In this document: positions 17,903 to 27,687 of the stretch, piece after piece
How the letters are laid out: every line of letters begins with the position of its first letter
Position numbering within the stretch: position 1 is the stretch's first letter
NCBI GenBank assembly: GCA_012837155.1
Contig: CP051546.1
Span: 736,347-800,346 of the forward strand
DNA: 64,000 nt
Direction of reading: 5' to 3'
Source of the DNA: Flavobacterium sp.
GTDB lineage: Bacteria; Bacteroidota; Bacteroidia; Flavobacteriales; Flavobacteriaceae
Notes under the pieces: generated by a model
Database searches by the model: none
What the model was told of the DNA's origin: nothing
Seen by the model: the letters and a program-made list of their open reading frames with translations, nothing else
Made by a program: the position numbers and the translations under genes

Positions 17903-19249
17903 TCAATTTGTTTTTCTGCCATTAATGGTTTCATATAATTCTAGGGCATTCCCGTCGGTTAAAAGGGAAACATAATGACAAATGTGCAATAGTCTTTTAT
18001 ACAAATCCTCTTTTTCTTCTAGAAATTTTTCGGGCAGCATTTTCAACAATAATTTGTCGTAATTAGACGCATTTCCGTTAAATTTATTGTTAAAAGCAGT
18101 AATGAATTTGTCTAACAAGGTTTGAATAATTTGGTAACCCACAATCTCCTTTTCGATGACTTCGCGACTTTGATAAATGTTTTTCACGCTCAGTTTAATG
18201 ATGTCATCCATTTGCACCTTGTACTTGCTTTTGTCCGTTAGAGCAAAAGGAAATCTGCCTTGCAAAATAGCCTCTTCATTTTCGACAAAAACTTTCACGA
18301 CATCATTTATTAAACTTCCAATTGCCAAAGCTCGCAAATAACTTATCCTGTCTTCTTTTGTGGTTAAAGTATTGTATTTATTAGTGTCAATGCTATCTTT
18401 TACTAATTTTATTAAATATTCCAACGCAAAATCCTCAGAGACCAAGCCTAGGTTTATTCCGTCTTCAAAGTCGATAATCGTATAACAAATATCGTCGGCG
18501 GCTTCAACCAAATAAGCTAAAGGATGTCGTTCGAAACCAATATCATCTCCTTTTTTATTGGAAATCATACCCAATTCTAGAGCGACATCTTCAAAGAACT
18601 TTTTATCCGATTGAAAGAAACCATATTTTTTATCGGAGATGTTCGAAGTTGGTTTTTTGGGTAAACTTTCCTTCGGATATTTTATAAAAGCGCCAAGTGT
18701 GGCATACGAAATCCGCAAGCCTCCTTCAATCCCAGGACGACTTGCCGTAAGCACCGAAAAGCCATTAGCATTTCCTTCAAAATCAACTAAATCCTGCCAT
18801 TCTTTGGCAGAAAGTTGGTCTTTATAGTGTTGTCCTTTTCCGATAGAAAAATATTCGCCAATGGCTTTTTCTCCTGAATGTCCAAAAGGAGGATTTCCAA
18901 TATCATGTGCCAATGATGCTGCGGCAACAATTGCCCCGAAATCATTTGCCTGAAAACCATGAATTTCTTTTAAATGAGGATGCTTTTCAATGATTTTTTT
19001 TCCAACTAATCTCCCGATGGAACGCCCAACGACCGAAACTTCTAAACTATGCGTTAAACGGGTGTGAACAAAATCAGTTTTCGAAAGCGGAATGACCTGT
19101 GTTTTGTCTTGCAAACTACGAAAAGCCGACGAAAATATAATTCGATCATAATCAACCTCAAAACCCAAACGTGTGTCGTCCTGCTCCATTCGTAACCGTT
19201 TGCTTGTGTCGCCTTGACGGCGTAATGATAAAAGTTGTTCCCAGTTCAT
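17903..19249 (-). CDS. dgt: Deoxyguanosinetriphosphate triphosphohydrolase (dGTPase)
   Basis: This 448-residue HD-domain enzyme hydrolyses dGTP to deoxyguanosine and triphosphate, trimming nucleotide pools. Diagnostic blocks are FSSAFRSLQDKTQV and FVHTRLTHSLEVS (first metal His), ASLAHDIGNPPFGHSGE (HD doublet and following His), and YLVEAADDICYTIIDFEDG (last metal Asp). The long-form layout matches the dgt subfamily of Bacteroidota. It converges with the DUF3078 gene, leaving only two bases between stops, and begins a leftward group with the YjbR-like, DUF4260 and hemW genes upstream. Confidence 0.94.
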   Translation of the reverse strand: MNWEQLLSLRRQGDTSKRLRMEQDDTRLGFEVDYDRIIFSSAFRSLQDKTQVIPLSKTDFVHTRLTHSLEVSVVGRSIGRLVGKKIIEKHPHLKEIHGFQANDFGAIVAAASLAHDIGNPPFGHSGEKAIGEYFSIGKGQHYKDQLSAKEWQDLVDFEGNANGFSVLTASRPGIEGGLRISYATLGAFIKYPKESLPKKPTSNISDKKYGFFQSDKKFFEDVALELGMISNKKGDDIGFERHPLAYLVEAADDICYTIIDFEDGINLGLVSEDFALEYLIKLVKDSIDTNKYNTLTTKEDRISYLRALAIGSLINDVVKVFVENEEAILQGRFPFALTDKSKYKVQMDDIIKLSVKNIYQSREVIEKEIVGYQIIQTLLDKFITAFNNKFNGNASNYDKLLLKMLPEKFLEEKEDLYKRLLHICHYVSLLTDGNALELYETINGRKTN

Positions 19250-19304
19250 GCTATTGTTTAAATTTTAGAATGAGCGAATATAAAGAAAATGGATGGGATT
19301 AAAA

Positions 19305-19679
19305 TTAAAAGTATTCATTTCCTAAAATTTCATTCTGAATTTTTTTAGGCAAACTTTTGAAAACTAAATCATAGGAATGATTTATTAATTCACCTATCAT
19401 TTTGTCAGAAACATCTCTATTAAAGTCAATGGTATTCCAATGTATTTTGCTCATGTGATACCCTGGGTTTATGGCATCAAATTCTGCTCGAAGCGCTCTA
19501 TTTTTTTCAGGTTCACATTTTAAATTTAAAGCAGGTGTGCTGTTTTCCCAAGCTTTCAATGAGGTTAGACAAAACATTTTTCCGCCAACTTTAAATACTA
19601 AAGTATCTTCGTCAAAAGGGAAATGCTCTGTTACTCCTTTTTTAGAAAGGCAAAATTCATAGAGTTGCTGAATGTTCAT
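19305..19679 (-). CDS. MmcQ/YjbR family protein
   Basis: A 124-residue protein of the CyaY-like MmcQ/YjbR fold. Visible features are the N-terminal LYEFCLSKKGVTEHFPFD, then VFKVGGKMFCLTSL and the C-terminal HWNTIDFNRDVSDKMIGELI. Members are often called DNA-binding proteins on structural grounds, but a cellular role is not established. The start is six bases from the DUF4260 stop in the same direction, suggesting co-transcription. Confidence 0.88.
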   Translation of the reverse strand: MNIQQLYEFCLSKKGVTEHFPFDEDTLVFKVGGKMFCLTSLKAWENSTPALNLKCEPEKNRALRAEFDAINPGYHMSKIHWNTIDFNRDVSDKMIGELINHSYDLVFKSLPKKIQNEILGNEYF

Positions 19680-19684
19680 TTTCT

Positions 19685-20038
19685 TTATTTTTTACCTATT
19701 TCGCCTAGATGTGTAAACTTAAAACCCGTTTCATATTTCAATCCATACCCCATCATTCTGTCCATTGCGGCATGCGCAAACAAAATAATTCCTGCGAGTT
19801 GAATTAGGGTATTGAAACTATAAATTCCTACCAAATACAACACTAAAGCAATTGCCTTATGATGAAACAAATTATAGAGAAAAGCTCCCGATTTGTTGCC
19901 AAAAACATACCCAATCATTGCTAAATCGGGCGCAAGAATTAAAGCCAAAAACCACCACCAAGCGTAATTTAGCTGGTTAAAAAGATAAATTGCAAAGAGG
20001 AACATACCAAGTTCTTCAATCTTTAAAGTTGTTTTCAT
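19685..20038 (-). CDS. DUF4260 small membrane protein
   Basis: A 117-residue protein with about four hydrophobic segments. The motif NYAWWWFLALILAPDLAMIG and the later GAFLYNLFHHKAIALVLYLVG and MDRMMGYGLKYE match DUF4260, a family of small membrane proteins of unknown function. It sits between hemW and the YjbR-like gene in one direction, 34 bases from the hemW stop. Confidence 0.88.
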   Translation of the reverse strand: MKTTLKIEELGMFLFAIYLFNQLNYAWWWFLALILAPDLAMIGYVFGNKSGAFLYNLFHHKAIALVLYLVGIYSFNTLIQLAGIILFAHAAMDRMMGYGLKYETGFKFTHLGEIGKK

Positions 20039-20072
20039 ATTTTTTTAAGTGTAAGGCAAAAAGCGATTCTGT

Positions 20073-21239
20073 TTACTTTTCCAAATTTATCAAAAACAAA
20101 TCACTTGCGATTCCGTCAGTCAAAAATTTACCTTTAGGAGTTGTTTTTAAAATGTTATTTTCAATGAAAAGCAAATCATCTTTTATAAATTTTTGTGCTT
20201 GTTTTAGTAAATAATCTAAATATTCATTTCCAAATTCGGTCTCAATTCGGTCTAAGGAAACGCCCCAAATCGTTCGCAATCCCGTCATAATATATTCGTT
20301 GTAACGGTCGGTTTTCGATAAAATTTCGGTTTCGTTGGGTAATTTAGTATTGTTCAATGATTTCAGATAAACACTATTATTCGAAACATTCCAACTGCGG
20401 GAAATTCCGTTATAACTATGCGCCGAAGGACCAATTCCCATATATTTTTTTCCCAACCAATAGGCTGAATTATTCTTAGAGAAATAATTCTCTTTCCCAA
20501 AATTCGACAATTCATAATGAATAAAACCCTGGTTTTCGAGTGTTTCAACAAGAATCATAAACTGTTCTTGTGCTAAATCATCATTTGGTTTGGCTATTTT
20601 ACCCGTTTGAATCAATTTATTCAAAGCCGTTTTAGGCTCGACTGTCAAGGCATAACTCGAAATGTGCGGAATGCCAAAACTCAAGGCAGTTTCGATGTTT
20701 TGTTTCCATTTTTCGTTGCTTATTTGCTTTGCCTGTTCGCCATTTTGGCTCGAGTCGGGAATTCCATAAATTAAATCAAGGGAAATATTGTCGAAATATT
20801 TTGTGGCTTCGTTTAAACACGTTCTGGCTTCCGCCGAATTATGTGCGCGATTCATCATTATTAAATCGTCTTCAAAAAAGGATTGAATTCCGATGCTTAA
20901 ACGGTTGATTGGACTTTTTGACAATTCGATAATTCGCTCTTTTGATAAATCATCCGGATTGGCTTCAAGCGTAATTTCAGGATTTTCAGCAACGGTATAA
21001 TTTTCATATACTTCCGAAATCAAAAATCTTAAATCTGCAATCTGCAATATTGACGGCGTTCCTCCACCAAAATAAATCGTTTCAATAATTTCATTTTCAA
21101 ACTCACTTTTGCGCATTCGAATTTCTTTGGACAAAGCCAAAACCATTTCGTCTTTCTTTTTCATCGAAGTCGAAAAATGAAAGTCGCAATAATGACACGC
21201 TTGCTTACAAAAAGGGATATGGATGTAGATTCCGCTCAA
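20073..21239 (-). CDS. hemW: Radical SAM heme chaperone HemW
   Basis: This 388-residue protein has the radical SAM cluster motif at the N-terminus (IHIPFCKQACHYCDFHF, cysteines at about 11, 15 and 18), then YFGGGTPSIL, EITLEANPDDL and RLSIGIQSFF, and a C-terminal HemW domain. These features fit HemW, which binds heme and delivers it, rather than the coproporphyrinogen dehydrogenase HemN, which it is often mislabelled as. The segment ILQIADLRFLISEV is encoded by repeat-like DNA (21016-21049) resembling the dispersed ATCTGCAATCTGCAA family, which has replaced a normally variable stretch without breaking the frame. Confidence 0.92.
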   Translation of the reverse strand: MSGIYIHIPFCKQACHYCDFHFSTSMKKKDEMVLALSKEIRMRKSEFENEIIETIYFGGGTPSILQIADLRFLISEVYENYTVAENPEITLEANPDDLSKERIIELSKSPINRLSIGIQSFFEDDLIMMNRAHNSAEARTCLNEATKYFDNISLDLIYGIPDSSQNGEQAKQISNEKWKQNIETALSFGIPHISSYALTVEPKTALNKLIQTGKIAKPNDDLAQEQFMILVETLENQGFIHYELSNFGKENYFSKNNSAYWLGKKYMGIGPSAHSYNGISRSWNVSNNSVYLKSLNNTKLPNETEILSKTDRYNEYIMTGLRTIWGVSLDRIETEFGNEYLDYLLKQAQKFIKDDLLFIENNILKTTPKGKFLTDGIASDLFLINLEK

Positions 21240-21324
21240 TTTAATTTGAAAATTTAATGATTTGAAAATTTGAAAAATGAAGAACCTGATTTGAAATAAT
21301 TTTCAAAATGAGCCCATTTACAAA

Positions 21325-21876
21325 TTATCTAATTTTATCTTGATTCTGCTTCACAAAAGCGTCCCAACCCGTATAACTTGCGGCACCTACTACTTTTCCA
21401 GAATTAAAAAAATGACAAACCGCCGCAGCCAAACCATCGGTAGAATCCAGGTTTTTGGGCAATTCTTTTAGTCCTAATAATTGTTGGAGCATTTTAGCCA
21501 CCTGTTCTTTGCTGGCATTTCCGTTTCCGGTTATTGCCATTTTTATTTTCTTGGGCTCATATTCAGTGATGGGAATAGCTCTCGAAAGTCCCGCCGCCAT
21601 TGCCACACCTTGTGCTCTGCCTAATTTCAACATCGATTGTACATTCTTGCCAAAAAAGGGTGCTTCAATTGCAATTTCGTCTGGATGGTGCGTGTCGATT
21701 AGCTCGATGGTGCGCTCGAAAATGATTTTTAATTTTTGATAATGATTGTCATATTTAGATAATTGCAATTCGTTGAGTTGTATAAAATGCATGTTTTTTC
21801 CAACTACTTTTATTATTCCAAAACCCATAATTGTGGTTCCTGGATCGATTCCTAATATGATACGTTCGTTTGCCAA
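21325..21876 (-). CDS. ruvC: Crossover junction endodeoxyribonuclease RuvC
   Basis: RuvC resolves Holliday junctions together with RuvAB. The 183 residues carry the acidic active site of the RNase H-like fold: [15 protein letters not shown] (first Asp), [13 protein letters not shown] (Glu), and [11 protein letters not shown] near the C-terminus with the last acidic residues; [21 protein letters not shown] is the conserved central block. It is divergent from the flippase-like gene, with 33 bases between the starts. Confidence 0.94.
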   Translation of the reverse strand: MANERIILGIDPGTTIMGFGIIKVVGKNMHFIQLNELQLSKYDNHYQKLKIIFERTIELIDTHHPDEIAIEAPFFGKNVQSMLKLGRAQGVAMAAGLSRAIPITEYEPKKIKMAITGNGNASKEQVAKMLQQLLGLKELPKNLDSTDGLAAAVCHFFNSGKVVGAASYTGWDAFVKQNQDKIR

Positions 21877-21909
21877 AAGATTTGTTTAAAGTTTTGTTAC
21901 TTTGCACTA

Positions 21910-22836
21910 ATGATTTCAATATCTCACAAAGCTAAGCAATTCCTCGTACTTCTTACCAAACTTTTGATTGTTGGCGGTGCCTTTTATTTTATATACAACC
22001 AACTGGCGAATAACAGCCAACTCGATTGGAAAAAATTCATCCTTTTATTCAAAAAAAAACAATCCATTGCAGGGATTTTATTTCTTTTATTATTGAGTTT
22101 TTTGAACCGTTTTTTCGAAATTTTGAAATGGCAAAACTTAGTTTTGTATCATCATAAAATTTCTTTAGCTCAATCGACTAAACAAGTTCTAGGGGCACTA
22201 ACCGCAGGATTATTTACCCCAAACGGATTAGGAGAATATGCTGGAAAAGCCCTTTTTTTTGAAAAGACATCTGTCAAAAAAATCCTTTTTTTGAATTTAA
22301 TTTGCAACGGAATTCAGATGATTTTGACGATTTTTTTTGGAGTAATTGGGTTATGGATTTTGGGTTATAGCTTTTGGGTTTTAGTCATTTTAATATCAGT
22401 TTTGGGATTTTTGGTCTTAGGTTTTAGCTTGAAAAAAATTACCATCAAAGGCTATTCCATCGAGAAAATGATTCGTAAAATGAACGAAATTCCAAAATCA
22501 ATTCATCAAAAAAATATCTTTTTAGCCACTTGCCGCTACTTGATTTTTTCGCATCAATATTATTTCCTGTTTTTAGCATTTGATGTTCATTTGCCTTATC
22601 TAACAATGATGGCAACCATTGCGAGTGTTTACTTTTTAGCCTCTTCATTACCCACATTTCAGTTTTTAGATTTCGCCGTAAAAGGAAGTGTGGCTGTTTA
22701 TTTCTTTGGGATTCTAGGAATCAACGAATGGATTATTGTTTTTATAAGTACCTTAATGTGGTTTTTAAACGTAGTTTTACCAGTAGTTATTGGCAGTTAT
22801 TATGTTATGAATTATAAAACAAAAATAGTACAATGA
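21910..22836 (+). CDS. Lysylphosphatidylglycerol synthase TM-domain family protein (UPF0104)
   Basis: A 308-residue protein with about eight membrane segments. The blocks FLNRFFEILKWQNL, LGALTAGLFTPNGLGEYAGK and the C-terminal region ASSLPTFQFLDFAVKGSVAV match the integral-membrane flippase-like domain shared by MprF and UPF0104 proteins. It lacks the MprF catalytic domain, so a lipid or glycolipid handling role is inferred only. Its last four bases overlap the start of the glycosyltransferase gene (ATGA), so the two are probably translated together. Confidence 0.85.
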   Translation: MISISHKAKQFLVLLTKLLIVGGAFYFIYNQLANNSQLDWKKFILLFKKKQSIAGILFLLLLSFLNRFFEILKWQNLVLYHHKISLAQSTKQVLGALTAGLFTPNGLGEYAGKALFFEKTSVKKILFLNLICNGIQMILTIFFGVIGLWILGYSFWVLVILISVLGFLVLGFSLKKITIKGYSIEKMIRKMNEIPKSIHQKNIFLATCRYLIFSHQYYFLFLAFDVHLPYLTMMATIASVYFLASSLPTFQFLDFAVKGSVAVYFFGILGINEWIIVFISTLMWFLNVVLPVVIGSYYVMNYKTKIVQ

Positions 22837-23930
22837 TTTATATTTTATACCTCATCGTAGCAATATATTGTTTGACAATTGTTAGTCTTATTTATGGGTT
22901 CGCAAAGGTTAAATCCTTTGATAATCTTGAGCTAACGCCAAAAACTAATTTCACGATTATCGTTCCTTTTCGGGATGAAGCTAAAAATTTACCTAATCTT
23001 TTAAACAGTTTTTCAAAATTAAATTATCCGAATGATTTGTTTGAAGTTATTTTGGTCGATGATGATTCTAACGAAGAGTTTAAAGTTCAAAGTTTAAAGT
23101 TTAAAGTTTCGGTCATAAAGAATATTCGGGTTTCGAATTCGCCAAAGAAAGATGCCATTTTAACTGCAATTCAACTCGTAAAATCAGATTGGATTATTAC
23201 CACCGATGCAGATTGTGTGGTTAATAAAAACTGGTTATTAACCTTAGATAATTATATACAAAATCACGAAGTCGCTATGATTGCTGGTGCGGTTGCTTAT
23301 GATTGTGAGCCTTCATTTTTACACCATTTTCAGCAGTTAGACTTGGCGAGTTTGCAAGGAGCAACTATTGGGAGTTTTGGTTTAAAAAAAGGGTTTCTGT
23401 GTAATGGAGCCAACTTTGCTTATCAAAAATCGCTCTTTTATGAATTGAATGGTTTTAATGGGAATGACAACATTGCCAGCGGCGACGACGTTTTTTTGTT
23501 GCAAAAAGCCATGGCAAAATTCCCAAAAAAAGTTCATTATTTAAAATCTGAAAATACGATTGTTGCCACTAAACCTTTGAACGACTGGCAATCTTTGTTT
23601 TATCAAAGAGTTCGCTGGGCTTCAAAAACGGCTGCTTATCAAAGCCGTTTCGGCAAAGGGTTGGGTTGGGTTGTTTTTGTTGTAAATCTGGTTTGTGTGT
23701 TGGGTGTTGTGTGTTGGGTGTTGAGTTTTATTTCGTTTCAAGAAGTAATTTTGCCCTTCTTGTTGAAGTTTTTTGTTGATGCTATTTTAATCTACAAAGC
23801 GCATTATTTCTTGACCAAAAAGAGAATGCGTTATTTAATTTTAAGCAGCATATTCTATCCTTTTTTTAGTGTGAGTGTGGCTTTGTATTCTCTTTTTGGA
23901 AAATATGAATGGAAAGGAAGACAGTTTTAG
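22833..23930 (+). CDS. Family 2 glycosyltransferase, membrane-associated
   Basis: A 365-residue inverting GT-A transferase. After one N-terminal helix come FTIIVPFRDEAKNLPNLLNS, EVILVDDDSN, the DxD-like TTDADC that binds the nucleotide-sugar metal, and the late SGDDVFLLQKA plus QRVRWASK motif of processive GT2 enzymes, with three C-terminal membrane helices. Two stretches consist of simple repeats kept in frame: 23078-23110 (GTTTAAAGTTCAAAG type) and 23694-23724 (GTGTTGGGTGTTG type, in a membrane helix). It is translationally coupled to the preceding flippase-like gene, suggesting a shared glycolipid or polysaccharide substrate. Confidence 0.88.
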   Translation: MIYILYLIVAIYCLTIVSLIYGFAKVKSFDNLELTPKTNFTIIVPFRDEAKNLPNLLNSFSKLNYPNDLFEVILVDDDSNEEFKVQSLKFKVSVIKNIRVSNSPKKDAILTAIQLVKSDWIITTDADCVVNKNWLLTLDNYIQNHEVAMIAGAVAYDCEPSFLHHFQQLDLASLQGATIGSFGLKKGFLCNGANFAYQKSLFYELNGFNGNDNIASGDDVFLLQKAMAKFPKKVHYLKSENTIVATKPLNDWQSLFYQRVRWASKTAAYQSRFGKGLGWVVFVVNLVCVLGVVCWVLSFISFQEVILPFLLKFFVDAILIYKAHYFLTKKRMRYLILSSIFYPFFSVSVALYSLFGKYEWKGRQF

Positions 23931-24000
23931 ATTGCAAATTTCTTAGCCAAGATAGGCTGGCATCCCACGCCTTTTTGTTAGGATTTCTCTCAAAATCATA

Positions 24001-24033
24001 AAACAAATAGCGTCAATACTATTTGTTTTTTTC
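24001..24033 (+). terminator. Terminator after the glycosyltransferase gene
   Basis: AAACAAATAG / CTATTTGTTT with a short loop and a following T run. Confidence 0.85.
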
Positions 24034-24090
24034 TTAGATTTGATTTTAAATTAAAGCTAAATATCGAAATTTAGTTTCAAATAGATACTT

Positions 24091-24561
24091 ATGAAAATTA
24101 ACTCCCTGGTTGTTGAAATCGATGGAATCGATAAAGAAATTTTACGTTTCCTAATGGAAGATGCTCGAAAACCAATCCTTCAAATCGCTAATAAAATAGG
24201 AATTTCTGGTGCGGCTATTCATCAGCGACTTCGAAAATTAGAACAATCCGGAGTCATATCGGGATCTAAATTGGTAGTAAATCATAAAGTTTTAGGATAC
24301 AACACGATGGCATTTGTTGGTGTTTACCTAGACAAAGCAGCACGAAATGCAGAAGCTGTAAATGATCTTAGAAAAATACCCGAAGTTTTAGAATGTCATT
24401 ATACAACGGGAAATTGGTCTATTTTAATAAAAATTATTTGTCGTGATAATGAGCATCTGATGCATTTGTTAAATACAAGGATTCAGACAATCGAAGGTGT
24501 ATCGAGAACAGAAACTTTTATTTCCTTAGACCAACAAATCGACAGGCAAATTCAATTGTAA
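24091..24561 (+). CDS. Lrp/AsnC family transcriptional regulator
   Basis: A 156-residue regulator with an N-terminal winged helix-turn-helix (IDKEILRFLMEDARKPILQI through GAAIHQRLRKLEQSGVI, about residues 13-60) and a C-terminal RAM ligand-binding domain (VLECHYTTGNWSILIKI, about 75-150). Lrp/AsnC proteins form octamers that bind amino acids and control metabolic genes. It is flanked by a terminator upstream and converges with the retropepsin-like gene. The effector is unknown. Confidence 0.93.
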   Translation: MKINSLVVEIDGIDKEILRFLMEDARKPILQIANKIGISGAAIHQRLRKLEQSGVISGSKLVVNHKVLGYNTMAFVGVYLDKAARNAEAVNDLRKIPEVLECHYTTGNWSILIKIICRDNEHLMHLLNTRIQTIEGVSRTETFISLDQQIDRQIQL

Positions 24562-24592
24562 TTTTATTTTTTAAGCAAATACCACCTTAAAA

Positions 24593-25032
24593 CTAATGAG
24601 TCAAATACAAATAGTGATTGTAATAATCAATAATTCCCTTGCCTTTCATTAAATATCTGCTCCAATAATGCCGTGAACAGGTTTTGCCTTGTGCTCAATT
24701 AAGGCTTTGTTTACGTGGGATAAATCAAAAATGACAAGTTCAAAATTAGGATCTATCCAGTTACCCAGTTGCAGTTGGTTTCCAACCGCTTTTTGAGTGC
24801 GCATGCCCGTTGCACCAGCACCCGAAGCTTGTGTTTTAGATTTTTTGGCTTCTAATAAGAACCATTCGATATGGCTAAAATCGACACAGCTTGTGCTCGC
24901 TCCTGTATCTAAAATAAATTTTCCTTTAATACCGTTGATACTTGCTTTTAGGAGTAAATGCTGTGTTTTAGTAACCTTAAATTTTATTTTCTTGTAGTTT
25001 TCTTTTTTAAGAATACGAGGAAGATTTTTCAT
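24593..25032 (-). CDS. Retropepsin-like aspartic protease, single-base frameshift
   Basis: A small protease of clan AA: FILDTGASTSCVDF supplies the catalytic D-T-G, and HGIIGADIL is the typical hydrophobic-Gly block that follows in retropepsins. No signal peptide is visible, so it probably acts in the cytoplasm, presumably as a dimer. A missing T at about 24651 truncates the frame; the repaired reading continues MKGKGIIDYYNHYLYL and stops at 24593 (about 146 residues). Its start codon overlaps the stop codon of the upstream CHAT gene (ATGA, 25029-25032), indicating translational coupling of two proteases. The substrate is unknown. Confidence 0.82.
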
Positions 25033-27603
25033 TTTCGGAGGGAATTGAATACCAAAAATAATCCAATTATAACTAATAATCCAAGAATATAAAAATAATA
25101 ATTCGTTGAATTTTTTTCTGTTTCAATTCCGCCATAATACACAAAAGCACTCCAATAATAAGGCGATTTTTTGGCATTTGATATGCTTATGTTTTTAAAA
25201 AATCCAGTTTAGCTTTGTTGTTGGCTTCAAAATAGGATTCGCCGTTTTTGATGTTTTTATAAAAATAATCCATAAAAACCGAAGTCGTGTAATCGTTCAC
25301 TTTCCATAACGAAAACAACAAATTTTGCGCTCCGGCAAATTGAAAACCTCTGGCAATGCTCATTGCTCCTTCGGATTTATAGAGTTTTCCAATCCCTGTT
25401 TCACAGGCACTCAAAACCACTAAATTGCTATTGATGTCGAGATTGTATAGCTCTGAATATAGAATTTCTTGATCATAAAATTTAATACTTGCTGGTGTTT
25501 CTGTATCGCCAGAAGCCGCGTGTGTGCTCAAGTGTAAAATCGAATAATTGCTCAAATTTTGTTTAAAATGAGCGAAAGTAGCATTTGAGTTTTCGAAAAA
25601 TATGCCTTCAAAATTGTTTTTATGGATTGCATTTCAGCTTTAGAGAACGTTAATTCATAAGCTGTTTTTTTCGAAAATAGGAAAAATTCCAAGAACGGAT
25701 TTTTTGTCATTAGCAATAGATTTCGCATTCATGTAAAAGCGAGCCGAATTAGCGTATGCAACCTTGAAATCATTCAGTAAATAATGCATTTTGGTAAAAT
25801 TTGTGGTGGTTGATTCTTTGGTAATCAAAGCCTCAAAAGGCAAAAAGTTTAATAATCCGTCAGGAATAATGATGAGGTTTTGGCAAGTTGAATTCGTTGG
25901 TAATTTCAGCATTTTATAAACGCGATTAGCACTATGATTGTAACCTCTAATGTTGTCAATGATTTTATTGGCATCATTAAAATAGTCTAAAAATGAAATG
26001 ATATTAGGTGCCGCAGTATTTGTAGTATCAATATGTTCCAGCCTAATTTTTTGGTTTTCTAAGGTAAAAACATACATGTTTTCAAGCCCATAAAATAGGC
26101 TATTAAAGTTGCTTTGTCTTTTTCTAGTTTTGAATACAAGGCTTTTAAATTGATACTTTCTTCAGTCAAAACCGGATTTTTTAACCGGATTTTCTTTAGC
26201 GAAAGCATTAATTCATTTTGTTTTTTTATGGCTTCATTTATTTTAGAAACATCTGCCAAGTTTTCATTTTGTTGCTCTAAAAGTGATTTTTCTTGTTTAG
26301 AAGCGATTTTTTTATTAGAAAGATAGCTTTTTAAAACGCCTGATTTAGTTCGTTCTTGAAGTTGAAATGCGCTTTCTAAATAAGAGATTTTATTTTCTTT
26401 TTGGTATAAAAAAGCATAGATGAAAATACATTTTTCGGTTCGATTTCTAATGCGAATTTGATTGATGATTTTGGAGTTTTCGTAGACCAATAAATTGGCA
26501 AACAAATATTCAATTTGAAACGAAAGGGTATATGATTTTAATGCTTTTTGGGGTTGGTTTTGTGCCATATAAATTTCGGCTTGTAAATCTAAGGCGTCTA
26601 GCAAGACCGTTTCTGCATAAAGAGAATTTGGATTGGGAAGGATGTTTTTTTTGTTGGAATAATTAGGAATTAAAATCTCAAAAACAGAGGTTATAATTGT
26701 GCTTGCTTCGGCATATTTTTTTTGTTGAAACCAAAGCGAAGCTTCTTCGCAATATAGTTTCGCTAGGGTTCTTTTGTTTTGATTTTCTGTTCCCAAAACG
26801 AGTTTTTTTGCCATTGCAAAAGAGTCATTGGCCTTGTCAAATTTATGCCAATGGCTATTGAGCGAAGCTAGATTGCGATAACAATTTGATAAAGTCTCCG
26901 ATTGGTTTTTTTCGATTTTCAATAATTGTATTGCTGTTTTGAAACAGTTTTCGGCCTTGAAAAAGAGTTCAGGATTTGTTAAAAATCCTTTGGCACTTAT
27001 CATATAATTATTTCCTAAATTATTCAATAAATTTCCTTTTTGAATGGCAGCTATTTTTTCATTTTTAATCGTTTTTTCAAGCAAATCAATTGCTTCATTA
27101 ACTTTTCCCGTGTTTTGATATACGTTTGATAAATTGAGAATGGCTGCTATTTTTTGTGACTGATTTTTTTCGATATTGGCAATAAAATAGTACTGCTTTA
27201 TGGTATTTTCGGCATTGTCATAATCGCCAATAATCGTGTAAAGATTGCCTAATGGTTTCAGACAATATTCGGTAATGTCATAATTAAAAAGTTTATTTTT
27301 TTGATAAATCTGCCACGCTTTTTCATAACTCGAAACGGCTTGATTTGTTTTGCCAAATTTGTTTTCATAATAGGCTTTATTGCAGTTTAAAACAACAATA
27401 GCAAGCAGTTCATTTTTAGATTTTGGTTTTGGGTTTTTCCAAAAAATGTAGTTGGTGTTTGATAAGTTTTCTAAGCCATCAGCAGTTGGATTTGCAGAAT
27501 AGGCATCGATGGCATCATAAATTTTGCCTTCCTGCGAAAGCGTATTTTGTCCAAAAGCGTTTAGAGTTAAGAAGAGAAGAAGATAAAAATTATTTTTTAC
27601 CAT
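25029..27603 (-). CDS. Secreted TPR-CHAT protease with C-terminal membrane anchor (several homopolymer indels)
   Basis: The gene starts with a signal peptide (NNFYLLLFLTLNAFG), continues with TPR-like helical repeats (about residues 70-420, for example AILNLSNVYQNTGKVNEAID) and ends in a CHAT domain, a caspase-like fold. The His of LHLSTHAASGD and the Cys of LVVLSACETGIG form the catalytic dyad. Frame breaks occur at about 26081 (A missing), 25667 (extra), 25618 (missing) and 25195 (missing). The repaired protein is about 858 residues and ends in a membrane helix (YFYILGLLVIIGLFLVF) with a basic tail, so protease and TPRs should face the periplasm. The final stop overlaps the retropepsin start codon. 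Confidence 0.85.
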
Positions 27604-27687
27604 TAAGGGATTAAGTTTATTAAGTCGGTATTGAATAATAAAAATTAGTGATAATCCGTTAAAATCCTTGTAATCTGTGGTTTATTA

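Noticed and set aside
23941-24000. Third copy of the structured RNA element after the glycosyltransferase gene
   Set aside because: A few words are similar (TAGCC-GAT, GGCATCC), but the closing helix and central hairpin cannot be formed as in the two real copies.
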